The notes: generated from the letters alone by a model not told the origin. DNA of 64,000 bases from Tolypeutes matacus (GCA_026826555.1 JAKSZT010037307.1:731433-795432), one strand, 5' to 3'; positions 47,850-60,601 are shown, numbered from the stretch's first letter. Translations and numbers: made by a program.

Positions 47850-49500
47850 TCCTGGATTTATTCTTCATATTTGACAATTGTTAAATGTTCCAAATGAAAT
47901 TCAGAATGAAAATCTTTTCACAAAAGATGAATTATATAATATATAAGAGATTAGACCACTTATCAGAGGCAGATTATGTTAAAATGGAATAACAGTTAGA
48001 AATTCTGTGTTTAAAAGCCTGCTTTGGATAAAAGAAAATTTCATACTGTAGCCCAAAATACCAACATATTAGGATTTATAACAACCAGTAGCTACCTGCA
48101 GACAAAACAGTAGTTTGTTACTGGAACCTACTGAAGAAGAGACCAAACTGATGTGCCCTGAGAATGTAAGTATTGGTTAAATGACATAGGTGGTACACAT
48201 CCTGTCACCTTGCTTCAGGGAAGATGCTGCCACTTGAGGATATTCAATTAAAGTGAGACACAAATGAAAATTCAGTGGTGGTTTTGTCATTGCAAAATTC
48301 AATTACATGGTTCTACTGACACATAAAGTTAAAGAACAACTTTTCTTAAGTGATGTATGAAGCAGCAAATACATACAAAAATATTAGAAATTAAGTATGT
48401 CAGTGAAGGCAATCTACTGTCTCCCTTCCCATATGTTCAGAAGGCATCTTCTTCAAGAAGTACACAAAGCTTCAGTATTTGTGACTACCTCAGTGACAGT
48501 ATATCCAAACCATTGATAAGATCTTCAGTCTAGGAGCTAGAGAAGAGAGAAGCATTTACCATAAACAGCTGTGGTGGAAAAAAGCTGACTTTCTTGCTGG
48601 CAGCTTTACTATTAGCAATACCCTACACTGGCAGAGCTGGGTAAAAGAGAACATCTATTTAGTACTGCAAATGTATATAGCACTGGGCTGAAAAATTATT
48701 GTTCCTATACTTTAAATGTCAAACTTTAAAAATTTAACTACCAAAAATTTTAATCATAAAAATTCTAATAATAATTGTTTTGCTAGCATTTCAGATTTAT
48801 TCCTGTGTCCCATAAGTTCATTCTATGATAGTGATATTCCACTTAAACCATCAGACTCATATTGATCTTAACACTTGGCCACTGAGGATTGGTGCCCCTG
48901 CAAGACCCAATTGATCAAATACAATGTGGTTTCAGGAATGAATGTGGAGGTTCTCTCTGCAAGGCAGTCTAGGCTGCTGGTGGTATTTGTTAGGATGTCC
49001 TGACTCTTTGGGGAATGTGGAAGGCTCACTGTCCATCTCTCTCTTTACCCATTAGAGGTTCCTCTTAAGGGAGGAAGAGGAAACTCTATGACTGGTGAGG
49101 CAATGAACCAAAAAAGAACAGTGGGTTTTCAGGGCCCCCTTTATTTCCTTGGCTCAACCTTATCTCTCTGGGATGGACCCTTCTCTCCCCCTCCTTTTCT
49201 TCTGCCCCTTCATCCTGTTGGGGAAGTGTGGCAGGCCCTATTCCCAGCAGCTAACTAGACTTGGAGGCCTAGAAGCTGCCCTGTGGGCCACTCTGTGGAC
49301 ATACCTCAGGGTGTGGGTCCCTAGGAGTAAACTGTGAGTAAGTGAATAGGCCTAGGTCTTGGTTGCATTTTATAACATAGTTTATCAAAGTTCTGCATTT
49401 TAATGTCCACTGGCTTCTTGTATGATGGTTGATAAAACTGATCCTTTCAGTTTTCTAGAAGAGAGGAAAGGTGAGCTTGACTTTCACCAATTTGATTTAC

Positions 49501-49693
49501 CTGAGAAAGAAAAGAGGCGGCTATCTACGGTCCTGGCAATGGACTGCAGCTTCACCACATCCATCGACTGCCCAATGTGTACAGTGCTGGGCATGCTCCC
49601 CAGCGTCCCTCTCACAAACTCTGCCACCTCCTGCACAGTGAACATTTGCAGCAGCTCATCAAAGATGGTTGGGAAGGAATTGAGGAGTGCCGC
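49501..49693 (-). CDS. DOCK3: DOCK3 exon E
   Basis: 193 bp: 64 codons plus one base of a split Glu codon completed by exon F. The peptide begins AALLNSFPTIFDELLQM, passes EVAEFVRGTLGSMPSTV and ends VDSRLFSFS. It is the longest exon in the window. The acceptor is TTGCTTCTTCAG and the donor is GTAAAT. The EFVRGTLGSMP block is conserved across DOCK3 and DOCK4 as I recall them and lies in the helical middle region. A skip would break frame, so the exon is probably constitutive. Confidence 0.94.
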
Positions 49694-50524
49694 CTGAAGA
49701 AGCAAATGAAACTATGGTTAGCTCAGAGTTAGGTGTGTCTATCCTGCATGGTCAGACAATGATATGATGTAGTAGGAAGTTGAAAAGGTACTATGGCATC
49801 TTTGCCTCTGGGGGGCTTGTCCCTGCGCCTTGACTCCACTCAGCCCTTAAGCACTACTAGGGCCTGGAGCAAGGGGAACAAAGAAAGGAACCAAAACAAG
49901 AGAACATACTGGGCTCCAGATCATCTGAAGCTTTTGCAACTTGCTAAGGTATGTGCTGGTAAGAGAAGGGAGTATAAAGAGAAATTGGCTCAGTGGCTTA
50001 ATATCCATAGCTCTTCATAAAATGGGTTTAACTTTTTTGTTTGTTTCTATGATCAAACTCTTGACTTTCCAATTTTGATTCCAAACTCAAGTTATCAACC
50101 TCTTATAGAAAATATGGCAGGAGAGTGCCGAGTATCTCTAAGCAGCACAGGTAGAACTCCACTCACAGCCCTGCATCCAGCAATCCCGCTGTGAGAGTTG
50201 GAGCATTTCCAGGTAGAGATGTTTATTGGCAACCATGAAATATGAAGACTCTGTAAATTATTTCCTTCATATGTGATGCCTGGCAGTCTCAAGTGTAAAT
50301 CCAAAGGATGGGGAATGTGTGTACTTAGTTATAAACTCTTGAGGACTGAAGATGGTTAGAGAGTTCAGTGACCTGGGTGCCACAGGCAAGGGAATGTGGT
50401 GAGGAGTGAGTGTGCGTGTATGGAGACTTCCCTTCTAGGATCTGAGCTGTGGCAGACCCATGAAAGGGGACTCTAAGGACAATCTGATAACAGTTTCAGA
50501 GACTTTGGGAGGCAGAGCACTGCA

Positions 50525-50740
50525 GGAGTAAGATAAAAGGTTTTGGAATTAGACAGATATGAGTTCAAATCCCAGGTTTACCACTTACCTGCCACACAAA
50601 CTTGGGTGAGTTACTGCCTAATCCTCAGTGTTCTGATTCATAAAATGGGAAAGAAGCTATTATTTCCTGGTATTGATATGAGCAAAAAATTAGGTGCATA
50701 AAGTTTCCAGTAAAGTGCCTGGCACACATAGGACTTCATT
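50525..50740 (+). repeat. MIR SINE
   Basis: Nearly full MIR order: TTGGAATTAGACAGATATGA, GAGTTCAAATCCCAGGTTTA, CTTACCTGCC, CATAAAATGGGAAAG and AAAGTGCCTGGCACACATAG. Confidence 0.85.
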
Positions 50741-51773
50741 CTTTCCTCTTGTCCAAATGAAAGCAGTGCACAGGTGGCTTTTTTTCCACTTCTCAGTCCT
50801 CTTACACCATTAACCCAAAATTTAAAAATTCTAGAGGGAAATGGAGTGCCACCTTGAGACAGAAAGTTGAGAGTTCACTCTTCCCAAGTGGCAGATACGG
50901 AAGGAGAGGCTGTTTTTCTTGACTGCTCAATCAAGCAGTAGACACTGGCCTAGAGTGAGTGACAGTTTATGCCACAAGGAAACAGGCCTGCCACACTGCC
51001 ATCTTATATTCAGGCCAGGCCTGAGTGTGGAACTTATATGAATTTTATTTGCAGAGGTACAACTCTCTTGGATATCAAGGAGATTGCTTTGCATTAATTT
51101 GTACCAGCAGAAAAACACATCATCATAAGCAACTGAATACAGAAGACAAAGATGGGAAAGTAGGCACTTCATAATCAAAGACAAACAGTAGCTGATTTGC
51201 TCTCTTAAATGGTAACATTTCCTATGACATTAAGCATGATTGAACAATATACTTGCTGAGAGTTCTGAATTCATGAAATATGAGCCTGGCACCAAAGAAG
51301 CAGGCCTGATCCCAACTCAGGTCCAAATTGAGACCAGGTTTAAACTATTTATTTTGATATGGTAGGAGCTTGACATTGAGTGGAGGGCAGTGCTGAGTCC
51401 TGTTGGCCAAAACAAATGGGCTGGTAGCGCGGCAGGGAGAGGAAGACAGGTCTCTCTGAATAATTGAGAGGGAGAACCACAGAAGGAGCCTTCCTTATAG
51501 AGGCACCTTGTGACCCTGAAGTATCCCTACTCTTTTACAGAATCTGACTCCCAGTATTGTTTACCTTTTCTCCAGGCTGAGAAGCCTATGGGGCAACTGG
51601 CATCAAGGGCAACACAGAGACAAGTGGAAAACAAAAATAGACTATTCTAATCTTAAATGAGGGAGTTTAAGCATACATTTTGCACTAAGGACATAGCTGG
51701 CAGCAAGTGAATGTATAGACAGACAGCTTGTCTGATCTTTGTTTATAGTTTGTGGGTATAATAATTGGCTTCA

Positions 51774-51870
51774 GGGAAACGGATGTGGCTCAAGAGGTTC
51801 GGTGTCCGTCTACCATATGGAGAGACCGGAGTTCGATCCCCGGTACCTCCCAGTAAAAAAAAAAAAAAAA
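51774..51870 (+). repeat. Short DAS-type SINE with TSD
   Basis: Head GGGAAACGGATGTGGCTCAA, GTTCGATCCCCGGTACCTCC, poly-A. TSD ATAATTGGCTTCA at 51761-51773 and 51872-51884. Confidence 0.94.
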
Positions 51871-52582
51871 AATAATTGGCTTCAAAGAAATCAAAGAAGT
51901 ACATTCTATTACATAAAAGGCTGACATTCATTTTATAAGACCTCTTGTGAATAGGGTCACAAACAATATTCTTGATTCTTTCTAGGGTGAGGCTGTGTGG
52001 AAATGGTAATAGATAAGCTAGCCAGGCAGTTTTATTATAATGAAGCAAATTTCCTTCCCACACTGATATTTCTAATAGAATCTAATCCTAATTCTTAGCT
52101 AAAGCTTTCTGGTTACTCTTGGTATTTGTGAATCTATTTCACTCTTAACTACTAGAATGGACAAGTATCAACCTAAAGTTTCTTTAATTAATACAATGAC
52201 TAATTAGGAAATAAAATTCCCTATACACTCTGAAAATCCTCTATGAGTAAGATGTTCATAAAAAACTAAATAGTATGGTAGTTAAATAAATTTGGTTTAA
52301 AGAGGGCTCAGGAGAACAGGCCTATGCTCCTTCACCATAAAGCAATTGGGCTGTTTTATATTTGGCAGCTGAGGCATAGTCAGCTTCTTTTTTTCTTTCT
52401 CATGCTGGCTTTTGACTTAAAAGGAGCATTTTGTTTTATGAGGTGTTTCCTATAAATCATCCCTGACCCAACATACAGGATTTTAGCAGGGCTTCTTTGA
52501 CTCTGGAAGCCAGAGGCCAAAGAAACCATCTGCTAAAACAAACAAGGAATCCAGCAGCAAAGCTTCTCTGCAGCTCACAGAC

Positions 52583-52753
52583 CTGAGTGAAAAGGAGGGT
52601 TTCTGAGTTTCTGCTGTCCAGACTGAGCACAAACCGGATGGACTGGAAAAGTTCTTGGATGCTGGACCGGAACTGCTCCTCTTCCATCCCACATGTGGCT
52701 CGTGAGTACAGGATCCGCGACTGTACAATGAACTTGAAAAGGTACTCCAAAGC
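52583..52753 (-). CDS. DOCK3: DOCK3 exon D
   Basis: 171 bp, exactly 57 codons, phase 0 at both ends. The peptide runs from ALEYLFKFIVQSRILYS through CGMEEEQFRSSIQELF to SETLLFTQ. It is a predicted amphipathic helical segment of the scaffold. The acceptor is CTCCTCCAG. The donor is GTCTGT, weaker than its neighbours, but no other nearby GT keeps the frame with exon E (LLFTQ-AALLNSF). Because it is symmetric (phase 0-0, multiple of three), skipping would keep the frame. Confidence 0.93.
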
Positions 52754-54262
52754 CTGGAGGAGTGGGGAAGCAATGGAGAGGTGTTGAAGATGGCCAGGAA
52801 CTTAGCAGGGAATAAAGGGCAAAATAATAGCAAATTCTATACTAAAACCAAGCAATGGACAATTCCAACTGTGGAGACAGTCACTTTTTTTTTTTTTTAA
52901 ACTGAAAAACTTATCGAGTGATTTCAGAACTGTTTTCTGAGGTTCTGGAATTGAAAAGCCATGGATTATTATGGGAACAGCTGAATTCAAGAACATTCAG
53001 GATCAAAAGAAAATTAGGCTTCTATGCATTTTTTCTAGGTCTGGAAACAAGTGGCTCCAAAGGCAATAATATATTGCCTTTGAATAAATTTTGAATTTAT
53101 TCTAAGAAGGAAGACTCCTTTAGGTAGTCTTCTGCACCACTGAGATACAGCTGGGGCCTGACACAGTGCCTGCCTTCGCATCAGGGTTCACAGAATTCTG
53201 GAGAAAACTTGCCCCAGGTTGCACAGCAGCTGGTGACCTCACACACCCACTTTCTGCCCCATTCTCAACCAGGGCACTTACCATAAAAAATACACAAACA
53301 ATACATAAGACAAAGCTCCCATAAAATGGTATGGGAGAAGAATCTGATTCTGAGGAGTCATTACATGTTGGACCATGCTTATAAACAGAGTGTTCTCCTT
53401 TAAGAGAACAAATTCAAAACCCAAGACTATGTTTCTAGTCAAAGAAATGCCATAGATTTACCAGACACTGGAAAGGCAGAGGCAATGGGGAGTACCTTAT
53501 CCAGAGACGAAACAAATGGAATTCAGTTGCTTAAAATATATAAAAGGAAACAATTCCCAAGCTACCTTTTATGATCTAGTCATCTGCCAAAAGGTTTGGC
53601 AAAGGAAAACTTAATATTTTGTGGCACATGAAAAACTCAGCTGACACTGGGGAATGCTAGTTTAGAAAAACGTCTTCCAGAAGATTCTGTAGAAGAAATT
53701 ACAGTGTGTGGCCTCATCTCCACAAAGGCTACAACCTCCATTCCAGCAGCCTTTTAATGCCTGGTCTGCAAAGACTGCAGAAAGTCTGTTAATTTCTAAA
53801 TGCAGACCATGGCTGGCTGGATCACATATAGACATTATGATGTCTATAATGTGGTGACTCTTCAGGTCCGTGGAGGAGAAAGTATATAGTCAGAAGCCTA
53901 GCTTCATTTATTAGGTATGGCATTTGAAGTCACTGAAGTAGGAGGTATTTTCTATAAGAATAAGAAAAATAAAGTTTACACTTCCCAAACCACTTACTAG
54001 GTAGCAGGTATGACCTTTCCCTTTGGGCATTTTGGTTTCGTACAATTAAGATGACTTGCTAAAAAATAAAAATAAAAAAATAAAAAAGAGGACTTGCTAG
54101 GCTTGGCTGAGGACAAAGGAGGGACATAGTCAATATCCACTGACACTATGGAATTCTTACAGATAAAGGATGTAATGTTCTCCTGAGATCAGACCACAGA
54201 AGTCAGGATGGCTTTCTAATTTAAGACATGTTAAAAAAAAAAAAAAAAGAAAAGCATGCTAC

Positions 54263-54454
54263 AGGGCTTCCAAACCTCACCCCACCACCAATACCCTTCA
54301 TCACTGTGAACATTTGTAACAAATTATGAAAGAACCTATATGATGTTATGCTTGTTTGTTTTGTTAAGTTCACAACATTTTCTATACACTTGTCTATGTA
54401 TGTTCATGTATGAATGATACACTTCAATAAATTTTTTAATTAAAAAAAAAAAAA
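54263..54454 (+). mobile_element. Miniature twin-primed LINE-1 3' end
   Basis: The first part (54263-54335) is antisense L1 3' UTR, like 29325-29400. The second part (54340-54454) is sense 3' UTR with GAATGATACACTTCAATAAA and poly-A. The two meet within a few bases of adjacent L1 positions. Flanks AAAGCATGCTA and AAAGTATGCTA are a one-mismatch TSD. Confidence 0.75.
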
Positions 54455-57439
54455 AAGTATGCTAAAGACCTGGAGAAATTCACCAAATATGTGGTATGCA
54501 CAGGAATAGAACATGAGCCTGTTGAACATTCTACTGTCATATGCCTAAGCCCGGGAAGGAGCAGAAAGGATAAGCTCTATGGAGAATACTGGATATAAGG
54601 ACATGAAAAGAAACTAAATTTTAAAAAATACTCTAATCTTAGGACACTGAGAGGTGGGCAAATCTAGGTATGTGCTACAGACTCCTCTAATTTTAAAAAG
54701 GAAAATGTTTTCCTCATCACTGTTTCCTTTTTTCTTTTTTTTCAGTTTGAAAGAGCTACCATAAGAGATGTACTGAGTGGCTTGAAACATCTACCAGTTT
54801 AAGTGAGAGGCAAAACCAGACAGTATAGTCACTCAAACCTTCTGGGCATAAGGGCTTAGCTCCTCCATTAGGTTCCAAAAAAAAACACCTTACAGAGGAA
54901 CACAGGGCTGGTGTAAAAGACACCATGGCATGGAAAAGAAGCCCACTTCCAATCATCCATCACCACCCAGCTTCCCCCTTCCCCACTATCCTTTATTTTT
55001 ATCTGACAGATTCAAATGGGGAAAGAGGGTGGGGACAGATGAATGGGGTAGAAGGTGAGGGGTGGATCCTATGTAATTTGTTCAAACTTCAAGGGCACTC
55101 CCAACCCTGTGTGGAGACTATGGAGCACTGAACTGTTGCTCAAGTGGCTGCCCTATCCTTCCTCTTAACCTTGAAAGGAAAAGAGAGCCTAAAAGCTGTT
55201 ATAACTTTTCTATCACCAAGGAGCTCTGTTGTGCCCTCTCTTTCCTCCCCCTTCTCCATGCTAAGAACTTGATGCAGCTCAGCCGTGAAAAATGTGTCAT
55301 CTTTTTAGAACACCTTGCCAAGAGCCATTCTCAAATTCACCAATGACACCCACTGCAGTTGACTCACAGTAGAGCAAATAATATGACCAAATAAGAAAAT
55401 AAAGGACTCTATTTTCATTTTCATCTTCTTCAGCGTAGAACTTCTCTTTAAAGGTCAAGACTAAATGAAAGGAAGAGATGGGACATGAATGGCAAGATAG
55501 AACTGCAGTGATAAAGAAGAGGACAGGGTTTCTTGGTCCACAGCTTATGATATCAGAATGAGAGAAACGAGGCCAAGAGCAGAGTGCATCCTGTGAAGAC
55601 AGATAAAAGCAGGACTGGCTGAAGACTTACTAGTTTGGTCAAGATGACTTATAAACTGAAATCTGATGAAGAAGGGGAAAATGGAAAGATAAAACCTTGG
55701 TATTGAATAGTTTATACAACAAGTTTGAAATGCCCAGAACAAGTATGAAAGCACCTCAGAAAAGTACTCCCCCAAATGGAAGCTTTGCTTCTCCTCTCTC
55801 AAACCTGATATTCTCCAGGGATTCTGTGCCTCTGTAAATGGCCCTGCCATCAACCTGGGTAACCTAGCCAGACCACTTGGAACTATCCTCAGTCCTCCAT
55901 TTCTGTCACCTTGCAATTCTAATATAATACTTGAAAGTCTCTGCTTTAGTCACATCAGCCCTTGGGTTCCTTGAAAATCCAAGATCTTTCCCACCCAGGA
56001 TTTTTTTAAATACACATTTACATATACAAACAATGTTTTCATTGTAAAATATAACTTATGCAAGAAAATGTGCAAAACATGTAGTTAAATACTTAGAAAG
56101 CGAGTATCTCTTTTACCACCACCTAGTGAAGAAATAAGATATTGCCAGTACATGTTCTCTCTCCTCCCCTAAAAGTCCCCTCTTGATTTTTTACAGTAAT
56201 CACATTTTTGTTTTTCTTTAGTTCACCAAATATGTGTGTATCTTTAACCAACAAACTTAAAAAAATGTTTTCCTTAATAGTTTCTATGTTTAATGGTATG
56301 CTTATGCCTTCCCCAGTACAAGATTATATACATATTCACCTGTTTTATGTGTTTATTGTCTGTCTTTCCCCCACTTGAATGGAAGTGCTATGAAGGTCCA
56401 AACTTTTCTGCCTGGGCCCCTGCTGAATCCTCAGTGACTAACACAGTGGCAGGTATCAAACAATGTTGACTGTGAGTCTTAGGAGAAAGCGACTTCCTTC
56501 ATGATGTCTTCTCCATCCACCATCCTTAAGCAATTAACTTACGGACTCACACAGAATCTTATTTTTTTTCTTTATAATCTTTTTCATTTAACTCAACTCT
56601 TTTCCCCTCAAATATTGTATGGGAGACCTGACAGGTACTGGGATTCAGAGAAGAAAAAATCCCAGGCCCTGCTTTCACACACACTGCTCTGCATTTGTCT
56701 CTCCTTAGAACTCAGGGAAGTATTCTTCAGGGGAACGGGTTAGACTTACTCATCTTAGTACCCAGCATAGAGGCAGACTGTTCAGTAGACATGTATTGTA
56801 TGGAAGGGGACAGAAATGAGACTGGTCTATACAGAGAAGAGGCAGCAGAAACAAAGACCTATGATTTGAGTTTGTTCTTGCAATATGATGATGCTTGGGG
56901 AAACATCATCAGATGTTATACCTGTTTCCATGAGGACAAGAAAAACAAAAACAAAGGCTTTGTACTTAGAGCAGATGATGTGATATCAAAAGAGGACAGA
57001 AAAAAAATCTGAACTACTGGGCTTCCATTCTTCTTTTATTGCTAACTGGAAAGGATGGAGAAACATGGTTTTTAAAAAAGTAACTCAAGTATAAGAGAAG
57101 ACAATGACAGAAAGAAAGCACGGAGTTGCTTTAAATGAGTTTCCTGAGTACACAATAGCTTTCTTCAAATAGCTATCTAGAACACTGAGGAGAAAAAGAG
57201 GGGTCAACTTTCTGGTGGTTCCAGAGAGAAAAACAGTAGTCATGAAAAGAAATTACCAGAAAGTGACATTAACTCACAATAAGGACAGTCACTTAGTCAA
57301 TTAGAGCTGCCCAGCAATGCAAAGGGCTGCCTTGTCACTGAATCTGTCCAAATAGGGGTGCTGCCAATGGTTCAAACCATAGATGGCTCAAAGATTGAGG
57401 ATCCAACCAGGGAGACCAAGGTTTTAAGATTCTCTTCTT

Positions 57440-57602
57440 GGGAAGCGGCTGTGGCTCAATCAGTAGGGCTCCCGTTTGCCATATGGGGGGCCCCGGGTTC
57501 GGTTCCCGGGGCCTCCTGGTGAGGGCAGGCCCGCCCACACAGTGTGGTTGGCTGGCCCAGCAAGCACAAGCAGCAAGGGGGGAATAAATGAATAAATAAA
57601 TA

Positions 57603-57631
<29 letters not shown>
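57440..57631 (+). repeat. Young CpG-rich DAS-type SINE with TSD
   Basis: Head GGGAAGCGGCTGTGGCTCAA, body CCCGCCCACACAGTGTGG, ATAAATGAATAAATAAATAA and poly-A. TSD AAGATTCTCTTCT on both sides (57426 and 57633). Confidence 0.94.
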
Positions 57632-57634
<3 letters not shown>

Positions 57635-58085
57635 GATTCTCTTCTCAACACGCAGTGCATTCACTCAACCCTTTTTACTTAAAATAGTTCTAAAAAAACA
57701 ATGTTTAGTAACTACTGAAGAAGGGAGAAGTACTGGAAGATCTTAATTCTAATCAGTGTTGTCACCAACCAATATACAGCTTTTCTAAGTTATACTACTT
57801 TAGCTGGTGAAAAGGAGGGCTGACTGTATTGGTAAAATCAGTCAGAGGAGGATGGCCAGGAGCTGTGTGCTCATCATCCTTGCTTCAGGATAAAATTACC
57901 AGGACTAAAGGTCTTCTGGGGAAATCAAGGTGAGGAAAAGGCATTATGTGGATCAAGGTGGTCATTCCTGAAAGCAGGCCAGCATACTGGGATGTCTACA
58001 ACTGTCCTGCACACTATAACGTTGATATTATTCACACATAACTTCAGTGGTAGTCCTCTTATGTATGGCAAGCTCAGTATATTAC

Positions 58086-58167
58086 CCTCATGGCTTCCTG
58101 AATGTGGTCCTGCCGAATCAGTTCTGCTGAGCAGTCCATGTACCATTTCAAACAGCGGATGAGTTCC
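58086..58167 (-). CDS. DOCK3: DOCK3 exon C
   Basis: 82 bp: one base finishing the split Lys codon, then 27 codons beginning ELIRCLKWYMDCSAEL and ending HIQEAMR. The acceptor is CTCTTTTGCAG. The donor is GTAATA; ending after AGG rather than one base earlier is required for frame with exon D and gives the join EAMR-ALEYL. It is part of the helical repeat region that packs DOCK-B proteins into an elongated scaffold. The downstream intron is 5,332 bp, the longest in this half of the window, and carries a twin-primed L1 tail and a young SINE. Confidence 0.92.
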
Positions 58168-58654
58168 CTGCAAAAGAGAACAGTTCCAGAAACCCCATTT
58201 TATTCCAAAAGCAATGCAGCCCGAAAAGTCGGTAACCCTGTATTAGACACAAAGGAAATAATATCTTGCTGATGAGCCAGAATGGAGTGATGGATTACAG
58301 CCATGGAACCTTCACATCATCTGAGACGAGATAACATTGCTTGTTCATAAGGAGTTGTCACATTTTGATTACCAATTACAATCACCCTCCCCATTCTCCC
58401 CAACATACATTTCCTTTTCATTTACAAGAAAGTTTGTCTAAAGACTTGGACTGGACATATACTTTTATTTTGTTTTAAATTTCTCTATCTCCAGAACTTA
58501 TAAAAATGACTAGTAAAGAGTACACTCTGAATAAAGATATATCATCCCCCTACAGCCCACTTCATCCCCCATTCTACTTCCTTAGGACCAAGTCTCCTGA
58601 GTGGAATGGGTATACTGTAACAAAAGGTTTGCACATATTTACATGGCAATAGAA

Positions 58655-58862
58655 CATAGAGATCAAAAGTACAGGCCCTGGTCAGACAGCAGGGCTCACA
58701 TCTGGGGCCTATCAGTTTCCAGAGCTGTGTCCTTGGGCAAGTTATTTAATTCCCCTTTGCTTCATTTACCTTGTTTAAAATATGGAAGAAATAACAGTAC
58801 TACCTCGAAGTTACCATGAATACTAATGAGATGACACATGTAAAGTGCAAAACTTAGTGCCT
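58655..58862 (+). repeat. MIR SINE
   Basis: CTGTGTCCTTGGGCAAGTTA, TTTAATTCCCCTTTGCTTCA and GAGATGACACATGTAAAGTG, in MIR order. Confidence 0.82.
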
Positions 58863-59190
58863 GCACTCCAAAGTGCAGTCCATTGACTCTACAGCCTCAC
58901 AACTTTCAGATTTTATTTATGCTTTCAAATATTTGTGCTGATTCCACAGGAGAAAATGGTGATTTCTTATTGCTTTAATGGTCTTAGATAACCTGTGTTT
59001 TACATATTTGCTTACTATTAATTCTCTTTTATAGACTGTCTTTATTTGCTTTTACATTTATTTGTGGATGCTATATTTAGCTATTCATGATTCTTATCAA
59101 AAAAGCAACATTTTTAGCAGCTTTGCTATAATTTCTTAGAAAGAAGAATATAGCAACTATTCAGTAAACTATGGTTTTAAACATCAGCTG

Positions 59191-59410
59191 AATGGTGGTT
59201 GTAGCTGAACTTTTTTTTTTTTTTTTTTTTGGTTTATTTTTTTTTTAATTTTATATATATATATATATATAAAATTTTTAAAAAACTTTTTTTTTTTAAA
59301 AAAAAAAAACGGTGGGTTTTGTCTGAAATTTTTTTTTTTTTTTTTTTTGGTTTCTTTTTTTTTTAATTTTATATATATATATATATAGAACTTTTTAAAA
59401 AGGCTTTCTT
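59191..59410. repeat. AT-rich tandem duplication, ~118-bp period
   Basis: Both copies have a GTGG...GCTGAAC/GTCTGAAA start, a long T run, GGTTTMTTTTTTTT, AATTTTATATATATATA and then a CTTTTTAAAAA-type end. Landmark GGTTT lies at 59231 and 59349. The differences are mostly in homopolymer lengths and clustered bases. Confidence 0.85.
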
Positions 59411-59456
59411 TATGTTCAAATACAAGACCTTAGCAATGGTATGAAATCTAACTTAC

Positions 59457-59557
59457 TTGTATGCCAGGGCACCAGCAAAGTGCTTCTGGATATATGTGTC
59501 CATCACAGGCCGGAAGTGAAAATATTTGATGTCTCGGAGCAGGTTAATGATGAATAC
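59457..59557 (-). CDS. DOCK3: DOCK3 exon B
   Basis: 101 bp: 33 codons plus AA of a split Lys codon finished by exon C. The peptide begins VFIINLLRDIKYFHFRPV and includes DTYIQKHFAGALAY. This is a conserved DOCK-family block in the helical middle region; other DOCK proteins have a similar aromatic-rich FHFRPV motif here. The acceptor is TCTCTCCCAG and the donor is the strong GTAAGT. An AT-rich duplicated poly-T tract starts about 50 bp beyond the donor in the intron (59191-59410), which could lower read quality near this exon. The following intron is 1,289 bp and contains a MIR. Confidence 0.93.
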
Positions 59558-60601
59558 CTGGGAGAGAAGGAGGGCAGGCCACCAGGTTCAGCGAAGGCCT
59601 CAGACCTCTCCCCAGCAGGAAATAGAACCTCTTGCTTCTTTAAGGAATGACAAACTGTCAGTATTTTCTCTAGAGTTCCCCATAAGGAATGAATGTAATA
59701 TTTCATTATGCCTGTATTTCTGACTTGTCTGTTCTATTCCTACCACCCCAAAACCCTCCAGTGGAGACCCGGGACTCATCAGTCTATGCCTGTGTAACTC
59801 TAGCCTCTCTTTTACATTACTGCTAAGTGATGCAATATGGACCATATGAAGGCAAAACGATACCTGCGTAAGTGGCAGAAACACTAAGGTGTCCCAGATA
59901 ACTTGGAAAAGAGAGAGAGAAAAAAGATTTTCCTCTAAGCCAAATCAATCCATAAAAGTCTGTGCTCTTCAAAAATAGGGCTAGCCAGCCGGGGAAGCAA
60001 GGAAAAAGCCAGAGAGGCAAACTACATAAGTGCCCATTCCAATTCTTGCCTCTACCTCCCATCTGTCAAGAAGAGGAGAGTATCTGGTTCTCCTTGAACA
60101 TACAGCCCTCATGTGGGACTGAATATATCAAGGAAAATGCACTGAACAGACATAAGACTATTCTCTTTAACTAACCTTCTGAGACTCTGATTCCCAAACA
60201 ACTGCATCAAGACAGAGAATGTAATGCTCAGATCAGGATAAATGAGTCGGTTATTTCTAAGTGAAGATATGGGCCATCTGGTTTTCTTTATCAGTATCTG
60301 GGCCCTTTGTTGGTACAGATCACTGCTTCAGGGGCCAGGCAACTCTGCAATACTGATGAGAATGAGTGTCTAGGACTGCAAAAACAAGGTCTCAATCTGA
60401 CCATGGTGAATTTTTACCTTGTAGGGGTCAGCATGGTAAATTGATTGGTTTCTCTTCCTTGGGTGATATTCCTCACTCCTATTTCCATTGGAAATAGCTA
60501 CACCTTGTGCTGACTCACTTTAACAAATTGCTTCCCTTAGATTTTTTTGAAATTTGTGACAGGAATAATTAAGAAAGAAATTCTGGAAGGGTGAGACATA
60601 C
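59558..60601 (-). other. DOCK3 intron between exons A and B
   Basis: Intronic, 1,044 bp; nothing recognised. Confidence 0.65.

Larger units (their letters stand above)
46761..49500 (-). other. DOCK3 intron between exons E and F
   Basis: Intronic, 2,740 bp; a MIR-like copy near 47480-47620 and one antisense SINE. The rest is unremarkable. Confidence 0.65.
49694..52582 (-). other. DOCK3 intron between exons D and E
   Basis: Intronic, 2,889 bp; one MIR and one SINE. No further exon seen. Confidence 0.65.
52754..58085 (-). other. DOCK3 intron between exons C and D
   Basis: Intronic, 5,332 bp; one inverted L1 tail, one young SINE and an A-rich run at 54060-54088. 56030-56200 may be an old LINE-like fragment. 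No exon seen. Confidence 0.65.
58168..59456 (-). other. DOCK3 intron between exons B and C
   Basis: Intronic, 1,289 bp; a MIR copy and an AT-rich duplication next to exon B. Confidence 0.7.

Noticed and set aside
111..57631. tRNA genes suggested by A-box and B-box motifs
   Set aside because: All such motifs lie in SINE copies with A-rich tails and TSDs; none folds into an intact tRNA by eye.
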